Below, one piece after another: positions 1-11,789 of a stretch of DNA of 46,505 bases. The notes under the pieces were generated by a model that did not search any database, had not been told where the DNA came from, and was given only the letters and a program-made list of their open reading frames with translations. The number at the start of each line of letters is the position of its first letter. Position 1 is the stretch's first letter. The stretch comes from Solicoccozyma terricola. Taxonomy: Eukaryota > Basidiomycota > Tremellomycetes > Filobasidiales > Piskurozymaceae. Position numbers and translations under genes: made by a program. The stretch is from NCBI GenBank assembly GCA_001600875.1, contig BCLD01000010.1, positions 1 through 46,505 on the forward strand, read 5' to 3'.

Positions 1-28
1 CCCCCCCACCTCCCCACCTCCCCGCCAG

Positions 29-966
29 ACCTCACTTCTCAATGTAACCAGCGGCCGACAGGCTGTACCGCTGTTCTGGAAGCTGCTCGAGCGTTGGCCA
101 GACGCCAAAGCACTCAGTCATGGCAAGTATCACGCTTTTTCTCGAGGAGATCGATCTCACCACTGAAGGATCGCCGTCACGACAGCGAACCGAGACGAGC
201 TCGAGGTGCTCATTCATGGACTTGGCCTATCACGCATTCGGTCTGCCCGTCTGATATTGTTCTCGCAGCAATATCTGAAATCGCCATTCCATACCCTGTG
301 TAACAAGGAGGGTGCGGAGGGTGTGATCGCAAGCGCAGAGATGGTGCGGGAATTTGCAGGCGCTGGACGGTATGCCGTGGACTCGTTTGCGATCTACTCG
401 AGTCTATTACCTGGTGGTGGTGGGCCGAGGGACGAAGGACATTGGGCGAACTTGGGAGGTTCAACTACAAAACCATCCCACGATGCGCTTTCACAGGAAG
501 CATGGAGAGGTTGTCGGCCGACAGGTCAGAGAACCAATGAGAATTTTACAAACGTCGCATAAGCTGATCCCCGCCGTCAAGCAGACAAGGAGTTGATTCG
601 CTACTTGGTGAGTCTCGATTCTCAACCTGTCCTGCACGCCTAGACACCGCGTTTACAAGATAACGCCAGATCTGGAGATGGGGGATTGAAGGCGTCGTAT
701 ACGATCCCATACGCGGACCACTTTTCGACCGAATGCAACCCAAAACGCAGCAGATCGCTCCCGCTCCCGTTGTCACTCAGCAGCCTAAATCCCGGCTTCG
801 CAAGCACAGACAGGGCAGCCCGTGTCTGTCGGTACGAGCTTGCCACCGTCCACCCGCAAGCGAGGAGAAGACGGTGGAGAAAGGGACCCGTAAACGGGTT
901 AGACCTGAGCGCAGTCGAATTCTGCCATCAAGAGCCTGCCATACGAAGCCATCCCTCTCCTCGTAA
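29..966 (+). CDS. MBD4-like HhH-GPD DNA glycosylase, 5' truncated
   Basis: This is the C-terminal glycosylase domain of an MBD4-type base-excision enzyme, which in the family removes T or U from G mismatches arising from deaminated (methyl)cytosine. The first visible exon starts after an acceptor at 26-28 and reads LLNVTSGRQAVPLFWKLLER, matching the MBD4 segment LNRTSGKMAIPVLWKFLEK. Later exons give HGLGLSRIRSARLILFSQQYL, GAGRYAVDSFAIYS, RPTADKELIRYL and IWRWGIEGVVYDP. The Asp in TADKEL lines up with the catalytic Asp of MBD4. Introns are inferred at 123-185 (GC-AG donor), somewhere within about 410-500, at about 515-574 and at about 606-669. A basic tail runs to the stop at 964-966. The upstream exons lie outside the window. 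No methyl-binding domain is visible. Family assignment is by eye and fairly secure; substrate is inference. Confidence 0.82.
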
Positions 967-1217
967 GTCGTGACAGGAGGCATCACATTACCTCGCCTCT
1001 ACAGCACTTTGTCCACCCTTCCCCCCCTCCACGAGACCTCCTTTCATTCGAGAAGGGAGTCAAGGGGAATAGGGAAAGGCAGGAGTGAGATTAAACCCCT
1101 CAGTCAGAATCCTCCTGGCTGCGTTATAACTGGATCGTCGAGACAAACGGGTTATACGTATACATCCCCTTCGTAAAGTCCGCACGAATTCACCTCATTC
1201 GACCTACAATCATCAAC
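967..1217 (+). promoter_or_regulatory. Intergenic region and presumed promoter of the TOR-like gene
   Basis: About 250 bases separate the glycosylase stop from the first ATG of the kinase gene, which lies in the same orientation. I see pyrimidine-rich stretches (1014-1030) and the leader context CAACATG at the start codon, but no TATA box or recognised operator. Confidence 0.4.
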
Positions 1218-4200
1218 ATGTTCAACGCGAAGGACGATGGCGCTGTCGAGAGGCTCTCGGTTCCAGCCATCAACGTCCCGTAAGCTGAGTGACGCGCATC
1301 TTGAACCGCCTTCAACTTATTTCTCGCCCCCCTACCAGGGACGCCGAGCTTCTGCCCCCCTTGCCTTTATTAAAGAGGGAAATCCCATCACCGGCATCGT
1401 CTGGCGGAGCCACCCTCTCAAATCACAGTGACGATTTCGAGCTGGTGCGTCTACATGCAACCTGACACCCGTCCTACCGCTGATTCATCGCTGACCCCGT
1501 TCCACGAACCGATTTCTACCAGCTCGACTCTAGCGGTTACATCAGCGAGGCAAAGGATCAAGAATGGTCGGAGAATCAAACACGAATCCGGCGCCTACTA
1601 GAATTACGCTCGACAGTGTCGCAGAAAGTCAAGGGTCTCCGGATATTAAGTGAGTCGACCGATGTCAACCAACGTCCTGTATCTCAAGACTTCTCCAACA
1701 CCCCTTGCAGAGACAATGCTCGTCGCGGTCGAAAAGGTCGCACCAATAATCAGTCTGGCTTCTGGAATGGACGAACGGACGGCGGATTTCAGTCCAGGAA
1801 GCAAAGATGTCCTCGCATACATCGCGGGAAATCTTGAAAAATTACTCATCATGACCGACGACGAAACCAAGTCATGTGGCAAGGTGGAGGAATGGCTTCC
1901 AGAGGCTGCACTGCTGTATGGTGAGTCCGATGAAGGGCGCGGTTGAGAACCGCCAATGAATATCCAAATGCTCTCCCCAGGCCGAAGCTTGGCGCTGTTC
2001 AACAGGTTGGGGGTTGATATCGATCGGCCCGAAGGATGGTATTCGAACGTGGTATCCGTCCTACTGTAAGTCATGTCCCATGCAAACATCCTCCGGGACA
2101 CTCAACTGTTTGCCTCACCTAATAGCCGAAGTGTGGAGCGGGATTCCCGCTTCCTGCGCTGCGAGCATTGCGATGATAAACAATATTATCACCCGGTGCA
2201 GCTAAGACTTTTACTTATTCTTGACGTTCACCTCGGACTGTGGAATCATTCACAGGACATTGCAGAGACACACCTCGTTGATGTACTACTGCCATTGCAA
2301 CATTCTCTCCATGCTTGCAAGGTGAGCAGTCGCACCCGAGGCATACTCAGCTAGACGCTAATACGCTCAACTTGAACAGGAAAGGATACGTTTCGTGGGT
2401 CACAAACTCCTGGCCAAAACGTTACGATCGCACAAGGTCTCGCACGGTCGCGTCAACAAGGGCGTAGAGATCCTTTGTGTGACATCCTACGACGCTGCTC
2501 TGGAGGGCTTGCAAGCGCACAAGGAGCTACATCCGGAGCGATTCGGCGACTGTACTCACTTTCTAAAGACTATTGTAGTCATTTGGCAAGAGTCGCCTTC
2601 GGTGAGTTGCTTCACTTTGAGTCCTGACCCACGTCTCACAAGTAACCTCGTCTCGCAGAGCCTACGCTTCAAGCTCAACGCTGTCCGTAGTCAGAGGTAT
2701 TTTGAGATTGTCTCCCTCTTCCAACTTATCCGACCGATGTTGGATCAGCCGATTGGAGGCGATACAATCCTCTGCATGACAAAGATTCTTCCGCTGCTAG
2801 CTGCATGGGAGCCAGTTACATTTGCGATGGAATGTCTCAAACCGTCGATCGATTTCCTAGTGGATCCGGACATATGGAAGGATGTGCAGGATAGCAAACT
2901 GCAAGGTAAGGCTTCATTCCACCTCTCCAAAGTTTAGCTGCAAACTGACGTCCCGTTCGAACCAAGGCCGCAATATTGAAGCGCTCGGTCTCATGACTCG
3001 TGACATTTCAATACCCGTACTCCCATACTTTTCAGATATCTTCCTTACCGTCAAGACATCTCTCGTAGTAAAACAAAGGTTTGTTCCTGCTTCTCTCTTC
3101 CAATCATAATATACTAACACGTCTCATGCAGCTTGAACATTTGCTATGTCGCTCTGAAACACATGCTGGAGGGCCTAGGTCCCACGGCTCGTCAACATTT
3201 TACCCAAATCTTGGGAACAATTGCAATTTCGGACTTACCCGTATCAAAAGAGTTGTTGGACCTGTTATGCGACGTACCCGACCTTATCACTGGACTGGCA
3301 TCAGCTTCAGTCAAATATCTGAAACGCTTACTGATCCGATATGAAGGTAAGCACTCTGTGGCCCTTCTCCAACGCCCAGAGTGACTGACAACATCCCGAC
3401 CCTGTAGTTCGTCCTGAAAATATCGTGAGAGTCAGAAGGCTCAACGAAACACTTTTGCTAACACCTTTACTAATCCTGTGCAACATGCACTCCAGCATAC
3501 CGCAGCCCAGCTCGCAATACTAAAGGCCCTCCCCCAATTCCCTCTTTCTCGTGAGTTTTGTTTGCCATCACTATGATGCGCGACGCCCCCCACCGACGCT
3601 TCCAACAACAGGCTTCCCCGAACTTGCGGTACAAGCACGGGTCTTTCTCTCTTTGGCGTTGGCTCCACAGGCTCCAACAGATGTAATCCTGGCAGCTCTA
3701 GCGGATTGCACCATCGAAGCATTGTGTAACCGCGACACTTCGCTGGAGATTGTGGAAGCGGTGCTGCGTATAGTGGAAGAACGAAATGGTGAGACTGCAG
3801 CGGCTTCTACAGTACTGCCTGGCAGTCATTAATTCTGGAAATCCAACTATCTACAGACGGGACCATCCTCGAGGCCTGTCTTGGAGTACTGAAGTGGCCA
3901 AGCCTCGAGTTTTCGAAAAAGCCGGTTGCAGCACCGCTGATGTTGCGCCTAAACCAGCCAGACACAAGATCTCGTCGCATCATCGCACAGCTACTCAATC
4001 TCCTCGGGGAACACTACACTGCGCTCATCATGCCTCTCCTGCGGACGCACGTCAGGTCGACACTGATCGTGTTGGACTCGCGCGAGTCACAGACGTAGGC
4101 TAGCAACATTCTGCGACACCTCTTCTCAACTGACTTGTGACCCAATTTTATCAGATCCTCTCAACGGATACAGGAAGCCTCCACTTTGTGCCTCATTCTG

Positions 4201-7200
4201 TGGGTTCTCTAGTGGTCGATTCGCCTTTGGCTGGCGGAACTCTAATTATCCAGTACCATTCTATCAGCCCATCGCTACCACCAGCGTTATCCCTACAGTA
4301 CAGTCGCCCGATAGTGAGCCTACTACTCGAGGAACTGGTGGGTGGTCAAGGCGATGTAGACGCAGTCAATATTTGTACGGAATCGCTTGCGTACTTGGCC
4401 CGGAATTGTCCTCACGCCTGGGACAAGGAGTTGCTGCGCGCGGCCATGGAACCGGTGTCTGCGGTATCTCGGGAAGCAAATTACCAAACGCGATTGTCCG
4501 GACTGGATTGCTTAGCTGCATTCATGGCCATACCCATCAGCTGGGGACAGCATAACGAAGCCATGATGGTGAGTAACACTCGCCAACCCCTCAGTGTCGA
4601 GACTCTTTTGTTTAGTCTCTCAACGTCCTTGCACAGCTTGCCTTCGCCGAATATGTAGGCAAGGACGCTACCTATGATGACCAGATGAAGAGCCAAGTCA
4701 CGAAGCTCATCGGAGCTGTGGGGACTACTGATAGGAACCCAAAGCATACCCGTGTGAGTCTCTCTGGCTTGGACGCTGATTGAAGCTGATCGCGTTTCTG
4801 TTGCGTCTCAGGATCACCTCGCTGCAATTCGACGTGAAAATGGTGCGTGAAATAAGCCTATATGCGCAAAGGACGTAGTGCCTCTGACCTGTTGGTGCCG
4901 TTCTACTCGTTAGATATCTACCCTGAACCCGTCCGTCGACGAATGGCCACTGCGATGATGCGAGATAAGCGGGGAGCTAAATCCACAGCATACCACCTGT
5001 CACTCGTATCGGATATTCTGACAGGCTACCTCGCCTTAGACCAGCTCAGTGGTCGGCTCGCCGCATGGGAAGCAGTCATGAAGACCATCATCCTGGTCGG
5101 CAACGATTCCTACGCCGATTCGATCTTCCCCAACATCCTCTCCGATCTCGTGGACGAGTTCAAAGCGTGCAACGATGATTCTAATCGCTCACGAAACTCC
5201 CGAGCTAAGCTGCTCACCTACATCAGTCATGCTGTATTACTTCGGCCCGACTACAACACCCAGTGGCCTGCGATTCTTCACGTCCTGCGCGAAAATGTGA
5301 CGAACGGCGATGACGGCGAATTCGGTAGGCTGGCGTATCCAACACTCCTCGTTTGCCTCTCGATGGTCTTTCGGTGCAAGGGAGATCTTGCTACCCTCGC
5401 GAGAGAAATCCTTCCTCTATTGCGAATAATTCTCGAACGCGTATCCGATGCTGATTCCAAAGTCCTGGCTCTCCGCCTCGTAGCTTGCTGTCAAAGCCAC
5501 GCTCAGGAATTTCTCGGTGACATCTTGGAAAGCGGGGCCGCTTCTCTGCGCTCATCGTCCATCTCAGATGCGAAAGCAGTTGCTCTGGAAATTCTCAGTA
5601 TGCTCTCCTACCTGGCTCGTTTCCTGCCCTTCTTCGACTTCAGTCTGCAGATTACGCGCTTGCTGGATTCTCCCGTACTCACTGCTTTGCAAGGCGAAGA
5701 CGTAGTCGAGCACCGCGCAGCTGTAAGTTCCAATTCCTGCGTTTGACATTCGACCAACTATACTTATACGCTCACTCGCAGATCGCCAGATCTTGCGCTT
5801 TCAGTCCTGTTCTTCCCTCAAGTGGGCCGGTGACGGACTATCCAGATCTTAGGCGATATCAAGATGCGCAATTTGGTACTTTGGCGGTAGCTGGATCGAA
5901 GCCGACCGTTCTCTCTGATCCTCTCATGATATTCGATACCTCCGATGTATACGACGAACAGGAATGGAGTCAGTGGTTGTATAATTTGGCTCACAGCGTC
6001 TTACTAGCCTGTCCTGTGGACCTTCTCAAGGTGGTCGTCCCTGTGAGTGATCACGATTCATAGGCGATGCCACATAGAAACTGACTCATAATCAATAGCT
6101 CCATCCGGGTGTACGAAAAGATCTCTTGCATGCGTCGTTCGTTCCTTGGTGGGAGTCTCTCGCTCCCGAGGTTCGAAAGGTCGTGGAATCTCGCATCATC
6201 AATATCATCGAGGATGTTCGGACACCTGAGAACATAATTGAGCCAATCCTCTCGATAGTCGAGTTCATGCATCGCGGTAACGCAACGCGACTGAGCGATT
6301 CACTTCTTGCTACGGCGCAGGTGTCATTGTATCGTCTGCATAAAAACAGACTAAACGAGAAGATCCACCCGATCGTTCTCTGGTGAGTTTACTCGTTCCA
6401 TCAAGGTGGAAGTTTCACACTGACAAAGATTTTAGGTACGCCGAGATCGACTGCGCAACAATTGACCTCAACAAGCAGAACCTTACGGCATTGATTGAGA
6501 GTAAGCTTCGGACCAATCATCTTCTTGACCCTTGCTCCTGCGCTGATTGAGTGCTCATTCCAAAGCCAACATCAGTCTGGGAGTCGGCTCTAACCTGAAG
6601 CAGGATGACGCTGCCTTCGCCACTATCGATCTGTTCAAAGAGGAATTCGGTCTCGAGCCCAAGAGCTCGTGGTTGCAGGCTCTTGGCCGTTGGGATGAAG
6701 CAATAATCACCCTGGATCGAGAATCCGAAGCGAAAGGACCACTGAACTTCAACGACTTTTCTAGCCGAATAGTTTGCTTGCATTCGCTTATGGATTTCGA
6801 TCAGGCATACCAACTTGTCATGGATCAATACGACGACTTTACACAGGCCGAGCGTTCGGAGATGGCTCATTTCGCAACTATCGCTGCGTGGGCTCAGGGT
6901 GACTTTGAGAACATGGCTGGTTTCGCCTCCAACAATCGGAAGGGATCAACGAAGTTTCTATACAAGTGAGCTCGGATGTTGCCAATAAGGGCGATGTGCT
7001 ATTGATCGCCTGCTTCCAAACAGAGCGATTCTTGACGTCTGGCGCAATGACTATCCTCAAGCACTCAAACATATCGCGAAAGGTCAAGCTGCCGTGTATG
7101 ACGAGCTACATCTGCGAACAGGACAGAACGACCTCTCCGTTCGGAACTACGCCGGCGCTATAAAGGCCCTAGCCAAATCGGAGGTTGGAATGTGGTTCTT

Positions 7201-10200
7201 TTCGTCATAGTTCGTGTTGTGTTCTCACCACCTTGCTGATACTACAGATGTTGGTTGAACTCACCGAGGTCATACACTGTAAGTCGTGTGCATGCATACA
7301 TTTCTGGAATGGAATTGCTGCTGATGGAGCCGGTGTAGACAAGCAATCATCGCATTCGCCGGAATACCTCCACACTCTGCGTAACATGTGGCAAACAAGG
7401 TAAGATCGTGGAAGAGGGTTGACGAGATCATATCTGACGATAACCTCAGGATGAAGAAGGCGCATCCCAGCGTGAGCAGTTTCTGGAGGCGATTATCAAT
7501 ATGGTCTCTGGCGGCTCCTTCTGCGGACTTGCAGAATGCGTGGATCTACCTTGCTTGTCTAGCACACAAAGAGGGACTTCGAATTCCTGCTCGTCGGATT
7601 CTTGCAAAGGTGGGTTTCGACGTCAGTCCCGGGAGTCAGGTCAAGTACTCCTCTCTCAAGTTTGACTGGGAAGAAACCGAAAGTAAGGAGAAGAGATGGG
7701 AGATCATGAGCGAGTTGATTCAGCATACGCTGGAGCTCTCCGAGGCTGTCGGATTCGCACCCGGCGTCCTTATCCATTACGAAAGATTCGCCCTTCCAAA
7801 TCCTACTTTGGCCAGCGCCGGTTCGAAGCTGCAAAAATATCGTTTGTCTCGATGTCTGTATCGTTTGTCAAAGTGGGACAGAGAGCTTCGCGGGGACAAG
7901 TGGATCGAGGTAAGACGACATCGGCGCTTTGACCAACGATTGAGGCTAAATTGGCAGCATGGTCCAGGACCCGGAGCAGACTGCACTGAAGCATCAACGC
8001 GCTTGTGCGATGCTGGATCCCGATTGGTGAGGATCTCACACATTCGGTTGACGCCAAGCCTTGACGCTCTCTTGTGATCAGGTACTTCGCGGTCAATGAC
8101 CTGGCTGCCATGAGCCTGGAAATGTTGGAGTTTCGATATGAAACAGACGGTCATATCCTGACCGAACAGATGGTGGATCAGTATATATTGCCTTCTCTCT
8201 ACTGTGAGTCAAGTTGGAGAAGCTCCCTTCGTTGGTTCAACTCATGCGAGCTGCTGCCCACTCCTAGCGCTATTCCGCGGCATAGTACTCGAACACAGCA
8301 GAGAGCAACAGATCAAATCGACCTTGTTGGTGATATCACTCTGGTTCCGATGGGGCAGTCAGCCACGCGTATTGGAGAGTCTGAAGGGGTACCTTCTCAC
8401 AACCGACGTCAAGGGGTGGCTCGCAGCTGTTCCGCAGCTCATTGCACGATTGGGAGCCAAAGACCACAATATTCGAGAGTCTCTCCTCGACTTCCTCAAA
8501 GCCATTGCGAATGGCTTCCCGGACGCTCTAATCTGGCCACTGCTCATGGCAGCGCAAACTCCTCGATCGGCACACCAGAATGCAGCCAAAGAAATCATGA
8601 TGCTCATGAGTAACAAATACGATAACAGGATCATGGTGCAAGAGGTATGTTGTAATTGTGGGTGCCATATTGGGTCCATCGCTCACTCAGTGACTGGCAG
8701 GCTCAATTGGTAGGACGCGAGCTGATTCGTACAGCTGTAAGTTTCGCCGAGCGGTGGAAGTACAGCATAGAGAAGGTGAGCTATACCGTACAATGTCTCT
8801 CTTGCAGAAGTATTGATGCGAGACTGTAACAGCTGCTGTACATCGATGGCCTGAGCGCCCACACGTGGCCCACCTTTAGCGAAGAATACGCGAACCTTAG
8901 CCAACCACAGACGGAAGAGGAGCTTCTATTCGTTCAGCGTTGGGGAGACAGCCTGTGGAGCGCCCGCAAGGAGGTCTTGCGCTACTTCGAGGGTGCGAAA
9001 AGTTCCTTCCACAAGGCTTGTGCCGAGTACCAAACGGTTTGTATCCCCTTTTCGTTCCTTTGTCCATGGCTGACTATCCCATGTCTCAGATACATCGCAA
9101 GTTGACAGCATACCTTGAGTCGTGGAAAAGGTCCGGCTTTCAGCTAGACCTTTTCTTGGTGGCACCTCAACTGGTGAAATTGCGAGATTGCAGATTGATC
9201 GTACCTGGTCAATATGATCCGGCGATCGCGCAAGACGACCAGCAGTTCATTCGCAAGATTGAGACTCATTTAGATGTACTGCCGGTGAGTGACGAAGCAT
9301 GTGTTCGCGATATCATGCTGATCACAGCGGCTGCTCCAGTCGAAACAATTGCCAAGAAAACTGATAATCAATAGCAACACCGAGACCTTCATGTTCCTGT
9401 TGAAAGGTATGTGACTCTTAGCGGATGATGGATTTCATCGCCCCTTACATGTTGACCACGTCTCAACTCCAGGAATGGAAGGTAAGTAATTCTCCATCAT
9501 CATCTCTTCTGCTACGCTTATCATGAAAGATTCCCTAGATCTTCGTCAAGACGAGCGAATCATGCAACTGATCTCTCTTGTCAATTTACTGTTCTGTCAC
9601 AATACTGACTCGTTCCACCGGCAACTCTTTGTCCAGGTAAGCCGTTTTTCAAGTAGAAACCGATTTGCGTTAAGGATTGTTATACGCAGTCCTACAACGT
9701 CACCCCACTAAGCCCGGATTGCGGTCTCCTGACCTGGGTTTCAAATACTGAGACCTACATGCAAATGATCACCAGCATTCGGAGCAAAATCAAAGGCAAT
9801 CGGACAACTGACAATGAAATGGCTGCAATTTTGGGTGTACCGTCTAAAGGTTTCCGTCAGGGTGGTCTCGATGTCGATCGTAGTGAGTTTAGTAGAACCT
9901 GAGCCAGAAACTGAGTATTGACGTTGTGATTCGTCACAGTCATGAATCAATACGTAGCCCTGCCCCTCGACAAGAAAGTCGACAGGCTGAAGGCCGCTTG
10001 GGCGCAATCAAAGCAAGGTCGGAATCTCAGTTATTCTGCGAAAAGTGCCGTCACACATGCTGAGGTTATAATATTTTCCAGACGATCTTAAGCAAGTCCT
10101 GTGGAGACGTAGCTGCGATTCTAGGGTGCCTAACGTCTCTCCGCAATTTGATATGGCTTAAAGTTGCACGCTGAAACTTCTCCTCCTCCAGACATGGCTA

Positions 10201-11645
10201 TCGCGCAGGACCTGTTTCGCTCGGTCAATCGCTACGACATCCATGGTCGGATATGTCATAGGATTAGGTGATAGGCATCCACAGAACACGGTGAGCTGAA
10301 TAGACCGGCATTCTATTAAGAGCCAGACGTGCGCTGACGGAACCCTTACCAAAACGCAGCTGGTTGAGCAACTGAAGTTCAACGCAATCTCTATCGACTT
10401 CGGAGATGTTTTCGAGACTGCAGAGGAAAGAATACCGTTAGCTTGCACTTTGACATACCCGTCCGCTAGAATCGAGGCTTATACATATAATTATCTTATA
10501 CTCAGATTCCCCGAGAAGGTTCCCTTCAGGCTGACCCGCCAAATCACTAATACATTCGAGGTAAGCCATGCACGATCCGCCAGACGCACTCTTTCAATTA
10601 AACTGTGCTGTTTTAGCTTGCGGCCACGTTTGGTGACAGACCTCCTGGTTCTAGGGGACATTTCAAGATCTCAAGCGTAATCACAATGAGAATCCTGAGG
10701 GAAAATGCAGATACCCTGTTGGCCATGTTGGTAGCCTTCGCATACGACCCTATGCTATCCTGGCAGGCAAGGGAAGTGGACAAAGACCATCTGCAGGAAG
10801 GTGAGACGCGGCTGTCGAGAAAAGCGATCGTGCGGTCAAGTGCTAACGTGCAGCCGCCGCCCTTAGATCCTGACGGCCAAACCTCACAAGATCAAGAGGA
10901 AGAGCCTTTGATGCACGATGAGGAGGCAGACCGACGGTCAGTCCGGGAAAGGCGGGAAGATCAGGCAGAAATCACCATTGAACTGCGAGGTACTTCCATG
11001 TCTGCGGGAACGGGAACGTCTGATTCAAAGTTGGATTTGGACACCTTGAAGCAGGAACCATCTCGCGCGGACTTGAAGTCGAAGCCACGACAACTCGAAT
11101 CCATCAACGAAGTCTCCGCGCGCGAAGAAGCGACCGCCATGCCCACAAGTCCCGTCGTACAGGGACAAGAGAGGAGGAGAACGCAAGAGTCTCTCGATGG
11201 TGATAGGGGTTCCAACCAGAGACAACGGTCTGCCAACGACAAAGGCTCAGATGTCAGACGGCCAGAACGGCCCTCAGGCAGAAGCTCACAGGTGACATCA
11301 AGATCACAAGGAAATAGCTACGATGTTAAAGCAGGCATGCCGATGACAAATGATCGAGCTCTTGCTGTATTGAACCGCATAGAGAAGAAATTATGTGGTG
11401 AGTGGGCAGATTTCTATGAGCAGATATCGGCACTCATGCGTTTTACTACATGCCAGGCCGCGACGGACCGCAGTCAGGGGACAACGTATCAACTGTAGAA
11501 GATCAGGTACAGCGCCTGATTCAGCAGGCTACCGCCCCCGAGAACCTGGCACAAGGTTAGTTGATGCGGAAGTGTGATAACCAAAAACGAAGGCTGACGT
11601 CTTGGTCTGGCAGGGTATATCCTTGGCTGGCTACCGTATTGGTAG
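1218..11645 (+). CDS. TOR-family PI3K-related protein kinase (TOR-like, probably Tlk1-type)
   Basis: A giant gene of roughly 45 short introns encoding about 2,500 residues. I chose ATG 1218 because splicing from it gives one continuous frame into the next exons. HEAT-type helical exons fill about 1218-6300. A FAT domain follows (for example [21 protein letters not shown] near 8020-8130), then a TOR-like block ([17 protein letters not shown]) leading into the FRB region. The kinase domain has [24 protein letters not shown], the catalytic loop GLGDRHPQN (10261-10289) and DFG at 10396-10404, so the active site looks intact. FATC (11494-11645) ends YILGWLPYW. Oddities: the FRB Trp equivalent to mTOR W2101 reads Cys, the FATC Cys is replaced by Leu with one extra residue, and about 170 charged, Ser-rich residues lie between kinase and FATC. 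In the family it would act in growth control. It could instead be the only, fast-evolving TOR. No disabling break was seen. Confidence 0.88.
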
Positions 11646-11789
11646 TGTTAGATTCCTCTTCCAAATTCTCGTAGGCGTTCGTACTATAGATTTCGTCAAG
11701 TCGCGGTCTAATTGTATAAAGACAACCTTGAGCGTACAACAAGATACATACTGCCCACCGTCCCATCTAATAGAATGCAGCTTATCTGG
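11646..11789. other. Short convergent intergenic spacer
   Basis: Only about 145 bases separate the stop codons of the TOR-like gene (+) and the TLC protein gene (-). Both 3' ends must share or overlap polyadenylation signals. No distinct element was recognised. Confidence 0.5.

Noticed and set aside
4843..4871. A 29-nt intron in the TOR-like gene (GTGCGT...CAAAG)
   Set aside because: An acceptor at CTCGTTAG (about 4913) also keeps the frame and gives a normal intron of about 70 nt, so the ultra-short intron is unnecessary.
1218..11645. The TOR-like locus as a frameshifted pseudogene, because no long continuous frame exists
   Set aside because: Frame changes coincide with good splice sites, and splicing restores conserved TOR blocks from HEAT repeats to FATC without a disabling break.
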